A DNA stretch of 64,000 nucleotides from assembly GCF_014650575.1 (NCBI RefSeq), contig NZ_BMVF01000001.1, forward strand, positions 558,001-622,000, given 5' to 3'. This DNA is from Streptomyces naganishii JCM 4654 (GTDB lineage: Bacteria; Actinomycetota; Actinomycetes; Streptomycetales; Streptomycetaceae). The notes under the pieces were generated by a model. That model was not told the origin of the DNA. It searched no databases and worked only from the letters and a program-made list of their open reading frames with translations. This document shows, piece by piece, positions 28,333-36,781 of the stretch. How positions within the stretch are numbered: position 1 is the first letter of the stretch; the number at the start of each line of letters is the position of its first letter. The translations under genes and the position numbers were made by a program.

Positions 28333-29561
28333 ACGCGCGGGACCGCTACACGGTGATCTCGGCCGACTGCCACGCGGGCGCCGACCTGTACGACTACCGG
28401 CCGTACCTGGAACGCCGGTACCACGACGCGTTCGACGCGTGGGCGGCGGCGTACGTGAACCCGCACGAGGACCTGCTCGCCGACGGCGCCGACCGCAACT
28501 GGGACTCGGGGCGCCGGCTCGCGGAGCTGGAGGAGGACGGGATCGTCGCGGAGGTGGTGTTCCCCAACACCATCCCGCCGTTCTTCCCCTCCGGCGCCCT
28601 CATGGCGCCGGCGCCCACCGCCGCCGAGTTCGAGCTGCGCTGGGCCGGACTGCGCGCCCACAACCGCTGGCTGGCCGACTTCTGCGCGGCCGCGCCGGGC
28701 CGCCGCGCGGGCGTCTGCCAGATCCTCCTCAACGACGTCGAGGAGGCCGTACGGGAGATCAGGTGGGCGGCTGGGGCCCAACTGACCGGGGGCGTGCTGC
28801 TGCCCGGCACCCCTCCGGGCTCGGGCCTGCCGGAACTGCACTCCATGTCCTACGACCCGGTCTGGGCCGTCTGCGCCGAACTGGGCGTCCCCGTCAACCA
28901 CCACGCGGGCTCGGCCTCGCCGCCGCTCGGCGACGAACCGGCGGCCCGGGCGGTGTTCATGGTGGAGACCACCTGGTTCTCCCACCGCGCCCTGTGGCAC
29001 CTCGTGTTCGGCGGCGCCTTCCGCCGCCACCCGGGCCTGAACCTGGTGCTGACCGAGCAGGGTTCGGGCTGGATCCCGGGCGTGCTCGACATGCTGGACT
29101 ACTACCACGGCCGCCTGGTCGCAGCGGCGACTCGGGCCACGACCGCCGAGTCCAGGTTCGGCGCGGGCCTCGCCGAGCGGATGGGCGCCCCGCCCTCCGA
29201 GGCATGGCGCGACAACTGCCATGTCGGCGCCAGCTTCATGCGCCCGCACGAGGTGCCGCTGCGGCACCGCATCGGCATCGGCAAGATCATGTGGGGCAGC
29301 GACTACCCGCACGACGAGGGCACCCACCCCTACACCCGCGAGGCCCTGCGCCACTCCTTCGCGGGCGTGCCCGCCGAAGAGGTGGCGGCGATGGTCGGCG
29401 GGAACGCCGCCCGCCTCTACGGCTTCGACCTGGACCTCCTGGACGCCGTCGCCGCCACGGTGGGCCCGACGGTCGCGGAGGTGGCCGAACCGCTCGCCGA
29501 GCCGCCGGCGGACGCGACCAGCCCGGTGTTCGCCCGGGGGGCCTCGCTGCGGGTCTGGTGA
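28329..29561 (+). CDS. Amidohydrolase 2 family metalloenzyme, copy 2
   Basis: A 410-aa paralogue of the preceding gene, started at GTG in a 4-nt overlap. Shared landmarks are VISADCHAGADLYDYRPYLE, GLRAHNRWLADFCAAAPGRR, VPVNHHAGSASPP (metal His), FRRHPGLNLVLTE and MWGSDYPHDEGTHPYTREAL (Asp ligand). The two copies differ most in the segment after the first metal motif and in the C-terminus, so they are old duplicates. Substrate not determinable. It is the last gene of the operon; a VIT-type transporter gene begins 84 bp later with its own promoter. Confidence 0.9.
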   Translation: MNARDRYTVISADCHAGADLYDYRPYLERRYHDAFDAWAAAYVNPHEDLLADGADRNWDSGRRLAELEEDGIVAEVVFPNTIPPFFPSGALMAPAPTAAEFELRWAGLRAHNRWLADFCAAAPGRRAGVCQILLNDVEEAVREIRWAAGAQLTGGVLLPGTPPGSGLPELHSMSYDPVWAVCAELGVPVNHHAGSASPPLGDEPAARAVFMVETTWFSHRALWHLVFGGAFRRHPGLNLVLTEQGSGWIPGVLDMLDYYHGRLVAAATRATTAESRFGAGLAERMGAPPSEAWRDNCHVGASFMRPHEVPLRHRIGIGKIMWGSDYPHDEGTHPYTREALRHSFAGVPAEEVAAMVGGNAARLYGFDLDLLDAVAATVGPTVAEVAEPLAEPPADATSPVFARGASLRVW

Positions 29562-29645
29562 CGGGCGACGGGCGTGGGCCCGGCGGGCGGCCCGGCCGGG
29601 GGTGGGCCTTCACGGGGCCGCGGGCGTGCGATCCTCCGTGCTGTG

Positions 29646-30353
29646 ATGCAACCAACGCATGAAGAGTCCCACGGCGGCGCCCTCGGCGCCCGGCTCAACT
29701 GGCTGCGGGCCGCCGTCCTCGGCGCCAACGACGGCATCGTGTCCACCGCGGGCCTCGTCGTCGGCGTCGCCGGCGCGACGGACTCGCGCTCCGCGCTGCT
29801 GACCGCCGGACTGGCCGGACTGCTCGCCGGGTCCATGTCGATGGCGGCGGGGGAGTACGTGTCGGTGTCGACCCAGCGCGACTCGGAGATGGCCGCGCTG
29901 GCCCAGGAGAAGCTGGAGCTGCGCGAGCAGCCCGAGGCCGAACTGCGGGAGCTGACCGACATGCTGCACGCGCGCGGCCTGTCGCGCGAGGTGGCCAGGG
30001 AGGCGGCCGAGCAGCTGACCGCGCGGGACGCGCTCAGGGCGCACGCAAGGGTGGAACTCGGCATCGACCCCGACGAGCTGACCAACCCCTGGCACGCGGC
30101 CTGGGCCAGTTTCCTGGCCTTCACGGTGGGCGCGCTGCTGCCGCTGCTCGCGATCGTGCTGCCGCCGCCGGCCGTACGCCTGTGGATCACCGTCGCGTCG
30201 GTCCTGGCCGCCCTCGTCCTCACCGGCTGGTCCAGCGCCCGGCTGGGCGCGGCCCGGCCCGGCCGCGCGGTCCTGCGCAACGTCGCCGGCGGCGCGCTCG
30301 CCATGGCGGTCACCTACGCGGCCGGAGCGCTGCTGGGCGCGGTGGGGGCGTAG
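29646..30353 (+). CDS. VIT1/CCC1-type Fe2+/Mn2+ transporter
   Basis: A 235-aa membrane protein. The start LRAAVLGANDGIVSTAGLVV followed by GVAG and LLAGSMSMAAGEYVSVSTQ are the defining TM1/TM2 motifs of the VIT family (metal efflux to vacuole or outside). A charged cytosolic metal-binding-domain helix (EMAALAQEKLELREQPEAEL) follows, then three more TM helices from about residue 155. No strong ribosome-binding site precedes ATG 29646; GATCCT stands about 10 nt before it, so the message could be nearly leaderless. Confidence 0.9.
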   Translation: MQPTHEESHGGALGARLNWLRAAVLGANDGIVSTAGLVVGVAGATDSRSALLTAGLAGLLAGSMSMAAGEYVSVSTQRDSEMAALAQEKLELREQPEAELRELTDMLHARGLSREVAREAAEQLTARDALRAHARVELGIDPDELTNPWHAAWASFLAFTVGALLPLLAIVLPPPAVRLWITVASVLAALVLTGWSSARLGAARPGRAVLRNVAGGALAMAVTYAAGALLGAVGA

Positions 30354-30363
30354 GGCCGGGGCC

Positions 30364-30401
30364 GTGGGGCGACGGTCCGTGCCGTGTGGGGCGACGGTCC
30401 G
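30364..30401. repeat. 22-bp direct repeat between convergent genes
   Basis: GTGGGGCGACGGTCCG occurs at 30364-30379 and again, identical, at 30386-30401; a third partial copy GTGGGGCGGC follows. It lies in the 82-bp gap between the VIT gene and the CopD gene. No terminator-like stem is clear. Confidence 0.7.
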
Positions 30402-30435
30402 GGCCCGCGTGGGGCGGCACGGGGCCGGGGCCCGG

Positions 30436-31443
30436 TCACCAGCGGATCGGCAGCGGCAGCGCCGTGAGCAGTCCCGACACCGCGACGACCAGCCCCAGGA
30501 CGGCGACCTCCGCCCGCGCGGGAGCGCACGCGGACAGCGGGTCGGGCGCCCGGCGCAGCCGGACGCGGGCCCACAGGGCGAGCAGGGCCACCCCGGCCAC
30601 GAGGATCACCTTGGCGAGCAGGGCGCGGCCGTAGGCCGTCGACGTCAGCTGGTGCAGCACCGTGTCCGGCGGCATCCGGCGCAGGGCGCTGAGCACGCCC
30701 GTCGCGGTGACACCGGCCAGTGAGACGGCCGCCACGCGCGCGTAGGAGCCCAGCAGCGTCGCGGCCGGCCCGGTGCCGTGCCACGGCCGTAGCGTGCGCA
30801 GGGTGTGCAGCAGGCCGCCCGCCCACAGGGCCGCGCACGTCAGGTGCACCAGCGTGAGGGCGGACCCGGTCAGCGGGCTGTGCTCGGTCTCCGGATGGGC
30901 GCGCAGGGCCTCGGCCACGATCACCGCGGCGAGCGGCCACACCTGGAGCGCGGGGCGCCGGGAGAGGACGCACAGCCCCGCGACGAGGAACGCGTCGACC
31001 TCCAGCAGGGCCAGCGATCCGTCCCGCGTCCGGTACAGGCCGCCGAGGTCGATCTGGGCCGGGCTGTGCGGCACCAGGTTGCCGCAGGCCACCACGGAGG
31101 CGAGGCCCAGGGCGGCGAGGAAGCCGGCGGCGGCCGCGCACAGGGACCAGCTGCGGGGCGGCGGCGCGGGCACTTCGGGAAGGCGGGCGGCGAGCCGCAG
31201 TACGAGCAGTTCGCCGAGGGGGACGCAGACCGCCGCGAAGAGCACCGCGCGCAGCAGGGCCGTACCGCCGGCGCCGGGGGCGGCGGCCTCCCCGGTGCCG
31301 TGCAGCGCGGCGGACGGACCGAGCAGCGGGACGAGCGCGCCGAGGGTCACCAGGACGAGGACGGCGACGGCCCGGACCAGTGCCCCACGGCGGCCCCTCC
31401 CGCCCGCGTCCGACGCCTCGGTGTCCGGTCGTATCAGCGTCAC
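30436..31443 (-). CDS. CopD-family copper resistance membrane protein
   Basis: A 335-aa protein with about eight hydrophobic segments. The C-terminal half matches CopD: LTLVHLTCAALWAGGLLHTL with its TM histidine, then YARVAAVSLAGVTATGVLSA and LLAKVILVAGVALLALWARV. CopD moves copper across the membrane together with periplasmic CopC; no CopC domain is fused or adjacent, and the N-terminus is only a short Arg-rich segment. The GTG start at 31443 is the first of the frame. It is isolated between the VIT gene and the CoA-transferase; the VIT/CopD pairing is suggestive of metal handling but they are convergent. Confidence 0.85.
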   Translation of the reverse strand: MTLIRPDTEASDAGGRGRRGALVRAVAVLVLVTLGALVPLLGPSAALHGTGEAAAPGAGGTALLRAVLFAAVCVPLGELLVLRLAARLPEVPAPPPRSWSLCAAAAGFLAALGLASVVACGNLVPHSPAQIDLGGLYRTRDGSLALLEVDAFLVAGLCVLSRRPALQVWPLAAVIVAEALRAHPETEHSPLTGSALTLVHLTCAALWAGGLLHTLRTLRPWHGTGPAATLLGSYARVAAVSLAGVTATGVLSALRRMPPDTVLHQLTSTAYGRALLAKVILVAGVALLALWARVRLRRAPDPLSACAPARAEVAVLGLVVAVSGLLTALPLPIRW

Positions 31444-31548
31444 CCAAGGATCTTCACCAACCGCCAGAATCGGGGCAAGTGGGCGGCGGCAACCGGGGGA
31501 TCGGCGTTCCGCACCCGGGCACCCGCCGTCCCGCGCGGGGCGCCGCTC

Positions 31549-32982
31549 TCACGTCCAGCGGGCCTCGTCCGATCCCCAGGGCACGGGCGGCCGTGCCCAG
31601 TCGCCGGGGCCGCCGGCGAAGGCGACGGGCGGCAGGGCGTACCGCAGCCGCCCGATCCGGCCGCCGGTCCCACCGAGCCAGGGCCCGGGCCCCTCGTACG
31701 CGGCCGCGGCATCGCGCTCGCCCGGCGCCGCGTCCCGCTCGCCCGGCACTGCCCGGCTCGGCACCGCCCGGCCCGGCACTGCCCGGCCGTCCGCACCGGT
31801 CAGCCACGCCGCCGTCCGCGCCAGCGCCAGCCGTACGACGCGGCTGCCGCCCTCGTACGACTGCTCGGTCAGCGCCCGCAGCACCGCCGCCGCCAGCAGG
31901 TAGCCCGTGCCGTGGTCCAGGGCCTGCGCGGGCAGCGCGCCGGGCTCCCGCGCGGAGCCCTCGGTCACCGCGATGCCGGTGGCCACCTGGACGAGGCTGT
32001 CGAAGCCCCGCCGGCCGGCCCACGGGCCGCGGCGGCCCCACGCCGACAGCTCGGCGACGACCAGCCCGGGCCGCCGCTCGGTCAGCGCCCGCGCCGAGAG
32101 CCCGAACCGGTCCAGCGCACCGGGCCGGTACCCCGTCACCACGACGTCAGCGGAGGCGAGCAGCTCCTCGAAGCGGGCCCGGTCGGCGGCGAGGTCGAGG
32201 GTGGCCGAGCGCTTGCCGAAGCCCGTGTCCGCGTGCTGGTCGGCCAGTTCGGGCAGGTGCGGGGCGTCCAGGCGCAGCACGTCCGCGCCGAGCAGCGCGA
32301 GGGTGCGGGTGGCGACCGGACCCGCGAGGACCCGGGTGAGGTCCAGGACGCGCAGTCCGGCGGCGGGCAGCAGGGGAGCGCCCTCCAAGGGCGTGAACAC
32401 GCGCGCGCGTGCCGTGTCCGGCCGCTCCCGCTCGACCAGGGGCAGGGCGGCCGACCCGGCGCCCTGCGGGTGCGCGGCCCACTCCTCGTCAGAGCGCAGG
32501 GCCACGGCCAGGCCGCCGGCCGCGTACACCGTGTCCTCCACCTCGAGCGCGGACCGCCCGGCGAGGGCGGCGGCCACCTCCTCCGCGCCGGCGTCCTCCC
32601 CGAGCCGCAGGGCGGTCAGCAGCCGCGCCCGGTGGTGCGGGTAGTTGGCGTGCGTGCGCACCCACCCGTCGGCGGTCCGCCACAGGCGCGACAGCGGTGC
32701 GAAGGAGACCGGCGCCCGGCCGTCGATCAGCAGGTGCCGTTCGCTGGCGAACGCCGTGGCCACGGCGCCGTCGTCCACGCGCACCGCCGGCACCCGGTCG
32801 AGCCCGGCGCGCACCGCGCCCAGTTCCGCGGCGGCCAGCGCGCAGGCGCCCACGCACGCGCGTGCCAGCCGCCGTACGGGAAGGCGGGCCGTCAGCGCGC
32901 CCTCCCGTTCCACGGTGGTGATCCGCGCCGGGAGAGCGGGGTCGCCCCCCAGCGCGGACCATGCGTACTCGATATCAGTCAT
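31549..32982 (-). CDS. Class III (CaiB/BaiF-type) CoA-transferase
   Basis: A 477-aa protein. The CaiB core begins near residue 200 with LRVLDLTRVLAGPVATRTLA and continues through LRLDAPHLPELADQ and VVTGYRPGALDRFGL. The segment RRGFDSLVQVATGIAV contains the catalytic Asp that forms the acyl anhydride. The N-terminal 200 residues are an additional domain. The C-terminus includes a repetitive stretch (GRAVPGRAVPSRAVPGERDA) encoded by 15- and 21-bp repeats, probably a slippage-expanded linker. ATG 32982 lacks a ribosome-binding site but lies 8 nt after TACATA, so it may be leaderless. Acyl donor and acceptor unknown. Confidence 0.9.
   Translation of the reverse strand: MTDIEYAWSALGGDPALPARITTVEREGALTARLPVRRLARACVGACALAAAELGAVRAGLDRVPAVRVDDGAVATAFASERHLLIDGRAPVSFAPLSRLWRTADGWVRTHANYPHHRARLLTALRLGEDAGAEEVAAALAGRSALEVEDTVYAAGGLAVALRSDEEWAAHPQGAGSAALPLVERERPDTARARVFTPLEGAPLLPAAGLRVLDLTRVLAGPVATRTLALLGADVLRLDAPHLPELADQHADTGFGKRSATLDLAADRARFEELLASADVVVTGYRPGALDRFGLSARALTERRPGLVVAELSAWGRRGPWAGRRGFDSLVQVATGIAVTEGSAREPGALPAQALDHGTGYLLAAAVLRALTEQSYEGGSRVVRLALARTAAWLTGADGRAVPGRAVPSRAVPGERDAAPGERDAAAAYEGPGPWLGGTGGRIGRLRYALPPVAFAGGPGDWARPPVPWGSDEARWT
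31744..31788. repeat. Three 15-bp in-frame repeats in the CoA-transferase gene
   Basis: Units at 31744-31758, 31759-31773 and 31774-31788 are variants of CGGCACTGCCCGGCY and encode the repeated A-V-P-G/S-R pentad. A 21-bp duplication (encoding PGERDAA twice) lies immediately beside it at about 31703-31743. Length changes by 15 or 21 bp would keep the frame. Confidence 0.8.
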
Positions 32983-33013
32983 GACTGAACTATGTAGTAT
33001 TGACTGAATCAAT
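32975..33013. promoter_or_regulatory. AT-rich operator-like promoter of the CoA-transferase gene
   Basis: TCAGTCATGACTGA (32975-32988) is a perfect 14-bp palindrome covering the start codon. ATTGA-CTGAA-TCAAT (32999-33013) is a second inverted repeat. TGACTGAA occurs in both (32982 and 33001), 19 bp apart. On the minus strand TACATA lies between them, 8 nt before the ATG. Such paired sites over a promoter usually mean a dimeric repressor, often TetR-type (inference). Confidence 0.6.
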
Positions 33014-33024
33014 ACGTTCCTGAC

Positions 33025-34578
33025 TTACCAGGTGACCGCCTTCAGGGCGTTCGCCATGCCCCAGCCGTAGAAACCGTTGTGGTTCTTGGGGCCCTGGCAC
33101 ACCGCGTCGACCTTGCCGTCACCGTTGATGTCGTACGGGTCGGTGCACGGCGTGGCGTCCGCCTCCGCGTACAGCAGCGCCTTGACCTCGGCGGCCGAGG
33201 CGTGCGGATGCGTTGACTTGATCAATGCGGCCACACCGGCCACATGCGGGGACGCCATCGACGTACCGGCCATGTAGCCCCACCTGCCGCCCGGCAGCGG
33301 TCCGAGGATCAGGCCGCTGGTCGCCGGGGGCTCCGGCTTCTGGTACGCCGTCGAGTCGCCGCCCGGCGCCGCGATGTCGATCACGCCGAGGCCGTGGTTG
33401 GAGAAGGACGACTTCAGGCCCTTGGCGCCGGTCGCCGCGACGGTCACCACACCCGGAAGCTGGGTGGGTATGTCGAAGCACTTGTGCGGGTCGATCACCC
33501 GGTCCGAGGGTGTGGAGTCGTTCGGGGACGACGGGTCGGTGATCGAGTGGGACGCCAGGTCGTAGTTCTCGTTGCCCGCCGCCGCGACGTTGACCGTGCC
33601 CTTCTTCTCCGCGTACCGCGAGGCCCGGGCGACGGCTTCCACGAGCGCCTTCTGGTCCGGGTCGTTCGTGCAGTTGAAGTACCACGGGTCGGTGTAATAG
33701 CTGTTGTTGGTCACGTCGACGCCGTGCTCCGCCGCCCACACGAAGCCGCACACCACGGCCTCCGTGTAGAAGAACCCGTCCGGGCTGGACACCTTGATGC
33801 CGGCCACCTTCACGCCCGGCGCCACACCCGTCATGCCCACGCCGTTCTTCGCGCCCGCGATCTCACCGGCGACATGCGTGCCGTGCGGGCTCTCCGAGGC
33901 GCTGGGCCGCCACGCGCCGTCGGTGGTGTCCGGCTTGCCCGAGACGCAGTTGACCGACGCCGCGCGGTCGAAGTTGGGCGCGATGTCCGGGTGGGTGTCG
34001 TCGACGCCGGTGTCGATCACGGCCACGGTGACGTTCGGGCTGCCCAGCGTCTTCTCGTGCGCCTTGTCCGCCTTGATGGCCGGCAGGTCCCACTGGAGCG
34101 GCTCCAGCGGGTCCTGCCCGGCGGCCGCCTCGGACCCGGCCTGCGCGGCCTGCGCAGCGGTGAGCGGCCGCGGGGCGCCGAGGTCGGTGGTGGACTGCGC
34201 GGGCAGCGGCGCGGTGCGGGTGGCGCCCGCCGAGTCCACACCGGGCACCTTGCGCATCGCCACGGCGAAGTCCGGGTTCGCGGAGTGGACGACGATGACG
34301 CCGATCCGGTCGTACGAGGTCACGATCGTGCCGCCGGCCTGCGCGACGGCCTTCTTCACGTGGGCCGAGACGCCGTGCCCCGCGGGCACGTTGACGACGT
34401 AGCTCAGCGATGCCGGGTTGTCCGCGGTGGCCCCGGTGGCCCCGGTGGCCGAGGCGGCCGCGGGGGCCACCGGAGCCGCCGACGCGGTGGCGTTCGGCAG
34501 GAACGCGAGGGCCGAGGCCATGGCCATCCCCAGCGGCAGGGCCAGCGTGCGGCGGTAGCGCGGGTGGTGCGCTGTCAT
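33025..34578 (-). CDS. Secreted S8 (subtilisin-like) serine protease, copy A
   Basis: A 517-aa preproprotein with a Sec signal peptide (RTLALPLGMAMASALAFLPN, cut likely after ATASA), an I9-like propeptide (about residues 55-115) and a subtilase domain. Catalytic residues are Asp189 (VIDTGVDD), His232 (HGTHVAGE) and Ser440 (GTSMASPHVAG), with the oxyanion Asn in VAAAGNENYD. The extreme C-terminus has CTDPYDINGDGKVDAVC, an EF-hand/dockerin-like calcium loop bracketed by cysteines. The ATG has AAGGGAGA 9 nt upstream. Copy B lies 50 nt upstream on the same strand; the two are a tandem duplication and probably cotranscribed. Confidence 0.93.
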   Translation of the reverse strand: MTAHHPRYRRTLALPLGMAMASALAFLPNATASAAPVAPAAASATGATGATADNPASLSYVVNVPAGHGVSAHVKKAVAQAGGTIVTSYDRIGVIVVHSANPDFAVAMRKVPGVDSAGATRTAPLPAQSTTDLGAPRPLTAAQAAQAGSEAAAGQDPLEPLQWDLPAIKADKAHEKTLGSPNVTVAVIDTGVDDTHPDIAPNFDRAASVNCVSGKPDTTDGAWRPSASESPHGTHVAGEIAGAKNGVGMTGVAPGVKVAGIKVSSPDGFFYTEAVVCGFVWAAEHGVDVTNNSYYTDPWYFNCTNDPDQKALVEAVARASRYAEKKGTVNVAAAGNENYDLASHSITDPSSPNDSTPSDRVIDPHKCFDIPTQLPGVVTVAATGAKGLKSSFSNHGLGVIDIAAPGGDSTAYQKPEPPATSGLILGPLPGGRWGYMAGTSMASPHVAGVAALIKSTHPHASAAEVKALLYAEADATPCTDPYDINGDGKVDAVCQGPKNHNGFYGWGMANALKAVTW

Positions 34579-34628
34579 GAATCCGTGTCTCCCTTGAGAA
34601 TCTCGTCCGTGCATGTCGTCCGTGGCGT

Positions 34629-36164
34629 CTACTGGACCGCGCGCAGCGCGTCGACGATGCCGAACCCGTAGAAGCCGTTGACGCGCTTGCCGCCCACGCA
34701 GGTGGCGTCCACGACCCCGTCGCCGTTCCCGTCGTACGGGCCGGCCGGGCAACCGGGGTTGTTCGCCTGCGCCTTGAGCAGAGCCTGCAACTGGGCGGGC
34801 GTGGCGTGCGGATGGGCGGACTTCAGCAGCGCGGCCACCGCGGCGACGTGCGGGGTGGCCATGGACGTGCCCTGGAGGAAGCCGTACTGGTTGTTCGGCA
34901 GCGTCGACAGGATGCGGCCGTTCTTCGACGGGGTGTCCGGGATCTGGTACTTGTCGCCGCCCGGCGCCGCGACGTCGATGACGCCGTCGCCGTAGCTGGA
35001 GTAGTAGGACTTGGCGCCCTTGACGCCGACCGCGCTCACCGTGACGACGCCCGGCAACTGGGTCGGGATGTCGAAGCACTTGTGCGGGTCCACGGTGCGG
35101 CTGACCGGGGTCGAGTCGTCGGGGCTGGAGGCGTCGACGAGGGCGTCGGCGTCGAGGTCGTTGTTGGCGTTGCCGGCCGCGGCGACGTTCAGCACACCCT
35201 TTCCGCGCGCGTAGAGCTGAGCGCGGTTCACGGCGTCGACGATGGCCTTCTGGTCCGGGTCGTCCATGCAGTTGTACTGCCAGGGGTCCACGTAGTAGCT
35301 GTTGTTGGTGATCTCCACCCCGTGGTCGGCGGCGAACACGAAGGCGCACACGACGCTCTCGGGGAAGAACAGCTGGCCCGCGTCCGGCTGGGCGACCGTG
35401 ATGCCGGCGACCTTCACGCCGGGCGCCACGCCCGCGACACCGATGCCGTTGCGGGCCGCGGCTATCTCGCCCGCCACATGCGTGCCGTGGTAGTGGTCCG
35501 CGTCCACCGGCCGCCAGGAGCCGTAGGTGGTGTCGGCCTTGCCGCTGACGCAGTTCGCGGACTGGCCCGGGGAGAAGTTGGGCGCGATGTCCGGGTGGGT
35601 GTCGTCGACGCCGGTGTCGATCACGGCGACCGTGACGTTTCTGCTGCCCGGGTTGACCCTGGCGGCCCGGTCGGCGCCGATCGCCCGCAGGTCCCACTGG
35701 TCCGCCTCGAGGGGCTCGGCGCCGCCGTCCGCCGCCTTCGCCGCCCGCGCGGCCTCGGCCTTGCTCAGGTACTGCACCGCGCCCTCGTCGGTCGTGCCGG
35801 ACGCGCTCAGCGGCGCGGTCCGGGTGGCTCCCGCCGACTGCACTCCGGGCACCGCGCGCATCCGACCGGCGAAGCCGGGGTCCGCGGAGTGGACGACGAT
35901 CACGCCGATCTGGTCGTACGTCGCCACGATGCTGCCGCCGGCCGCGGTGATCGCCCGCTGCACGCTCGCGATGGTGTGACGGTCGGTCCTGGTGTTGACG
36001 ACGTACGCGAGCACGGGCGCGTCGGCCGCGGTCGCCGCCGCCTGCGCGTCGGGCACCGCCGGCGCCGCCGAGGCCGCCGTCGGCAGGAAGCCGAGCGAGG
36101 CGGTCAGCGACAGCACGACCGGTACGGCGAGCGCCAGCCTGCGTCTGGAACGCAGATGAGCCAT
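34629..36164 (-). CDS. Secreted S8 (subtilisin-like) serine protease, copy B
   Basis: A 511-aa paralogue of the downstream gene with the same layout: twin-Arg-like basic start (MAHLRSRRRLALAVPVVLSL), signal peptide ending ASAAP, I9-type propeptide, then the protease domain with Asp183 (VIDTGVDD), His226 (HGTHVAGE) and Ser434 (GTSMATPHVAA). The C-terminal loop CPAGPYDGNGDGVVDATC again resembles a calcium-binding EF-hand inside a disulfide. Differences concentrate in the propeptide and around residues 150-165. The long loop NNSYYVDPWQYNCMDDPDQK is shared and includes an extra Cys. It begins the two-gene unit; the promoter must lie within 36165-36424. Confidence 0.93.
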   Translation of the reverse strand: MAHLRSRRRLALAVPVVLSLTASLGFLPTAASAAPAVPDAQAAATAADAPVLAYVVNTRTDRHTIASVQRAITAAGGSIVATYDQIGVIVVHSADPGFAGRMRAVPGVQSAGATRTAPLSASGTTDEGAVQYLSKAEAARAAKAADGGAEPLEADQWDLRAIGADRAARVNPGSRNVTVAVIDTGVDDTHPDIAPNFSPGQSANCVSGKADTTYGSWRPVDADHYHGTHVAGEIAAARNGIGVAGVAPGVKVAGITVAQPDAGQLFFPESVVCAFVFAADHGVEITNNSYYVDPWQYNCMDDPDQKAIVDAVNRAQLYARGKGVLNVAAAGNANNDLDADALVDASSPDDSTPVSRTVDPHKCFDIPTQLPGVVTVSAVGVKGAKSYYSSYGDGVIDVAAPGGDKYQIPDTPSKNGRILSTLPNNQYGFLQGTSMATPHVAAVAALLKSAHPHATPAQLQALLKAQANNPGCPAGPYDGNGDGVVDATCVGGKRVNGFYGFGIVDALRAVQ

Positions 36165-36424
36165 GGGGTCTCCACATCATCCGGATACAGAACCGCCCGA
36201 GCGGCAGGTACGGCCCGGGCAGGGACATGACGGGTGGTGCAGGGCGAAGCTATCTCCCGTTCCCACTGAACAGCAATGAGTCGGCAATGACTTGCCCAGG
36301 TCACTTGCGAAAGAACTCATAGGACTTGAACCGCTCCTCGCGTGGCGCCGTGGACCTTGGGCAGGGAGCCCGAGCACCATCGAGCCCCGCCGCAAACCCC
36401 CGTCCGCAACGCGAGGAGACAGAC
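36165..36424. other. Divergent intergenic region, subtilase and acetate-symporter operons
   Basis: 260 bp containing both promoters. The stretch around 36245-36330 is AT-richer than its surroundings and includes repeated AATGA(C/G)T words (CAATGAGTCGG, CAATGACTTGCC). No clear palindrome or RNA structure was seen. GAGGAGA lies 7 nt before the GTG of the plus-strand gene. Confidence 0.5.
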
Positions 36425-36781
36425 GTGGCAACCGAGACACCGCCACCCTCGAAGACGCAGGTCACCCTCCCCACCACCGAGGAGTTCAGCGAGGTGCAGC
36501 AGAGCGCGGAGTTCGCCGAACTGCGCCGCTCCCACCGCTCCTTCGCCTTCCCGCTGACCGTCGCCTTCGCCGCCTGGTACCTGCTGTACGTCCTGCTCTC
36601 CATCTACGCGGGCGACTTCATGGGCACCGAGCTGTTCGGCAACGTCAACGTCGCCCTCGTCCTGGGCCTCGCCCAGTTCCTCACCACGTTCCTCATCGCC
36701 TGGTGGTACGCGCGGCACGCCGCCGCGAAGCTCGACCCCAAGGCGCAGGCCATCAAGTCCCGGATGGAGGGCGGCGCATGA
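36425..36781 (+). CDS. DUF485 membrane protein (YjcH-like)
   Basis: A 118-aa protein with two TM helices (FPLTVAFAAWYLLYVLLSIY and VALVLGLAQFLTTFLIAWWY) separated by a short loop, preceded by EFAELRRSHRSFAFPLT, the DUF485 signature. It is the usual partner of ActP-type acetate/solute symporters, as in the E. coli acs-yjcH-actP operon (known). The GTG start at 36425 has GAGGAGA 7 nt away, and its stop overlaps the symporter ATG (ATGA). An accessory or stabilising role is likely but unproven. Confidence 0.92.
   Translation: MATETPPPSKTQVTLPTTEEFSEVQQSAEFAELRRSHRSFAFPLTVAFAAWYLLYVLLSIYAGDFMGTELFGNVNVALVLGLAQFLTTFLIAWWYARHAAAKLDPKAQAIKSRMEGGA

Noticed and set aside
36052..36164. Twin-arginine signal on subtilase copy B
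   Set aside because: The N-terminus has RSRRRLALAV, but the consensus residues after the Arg pair are lacking; a normal Sec signal is sufficient.
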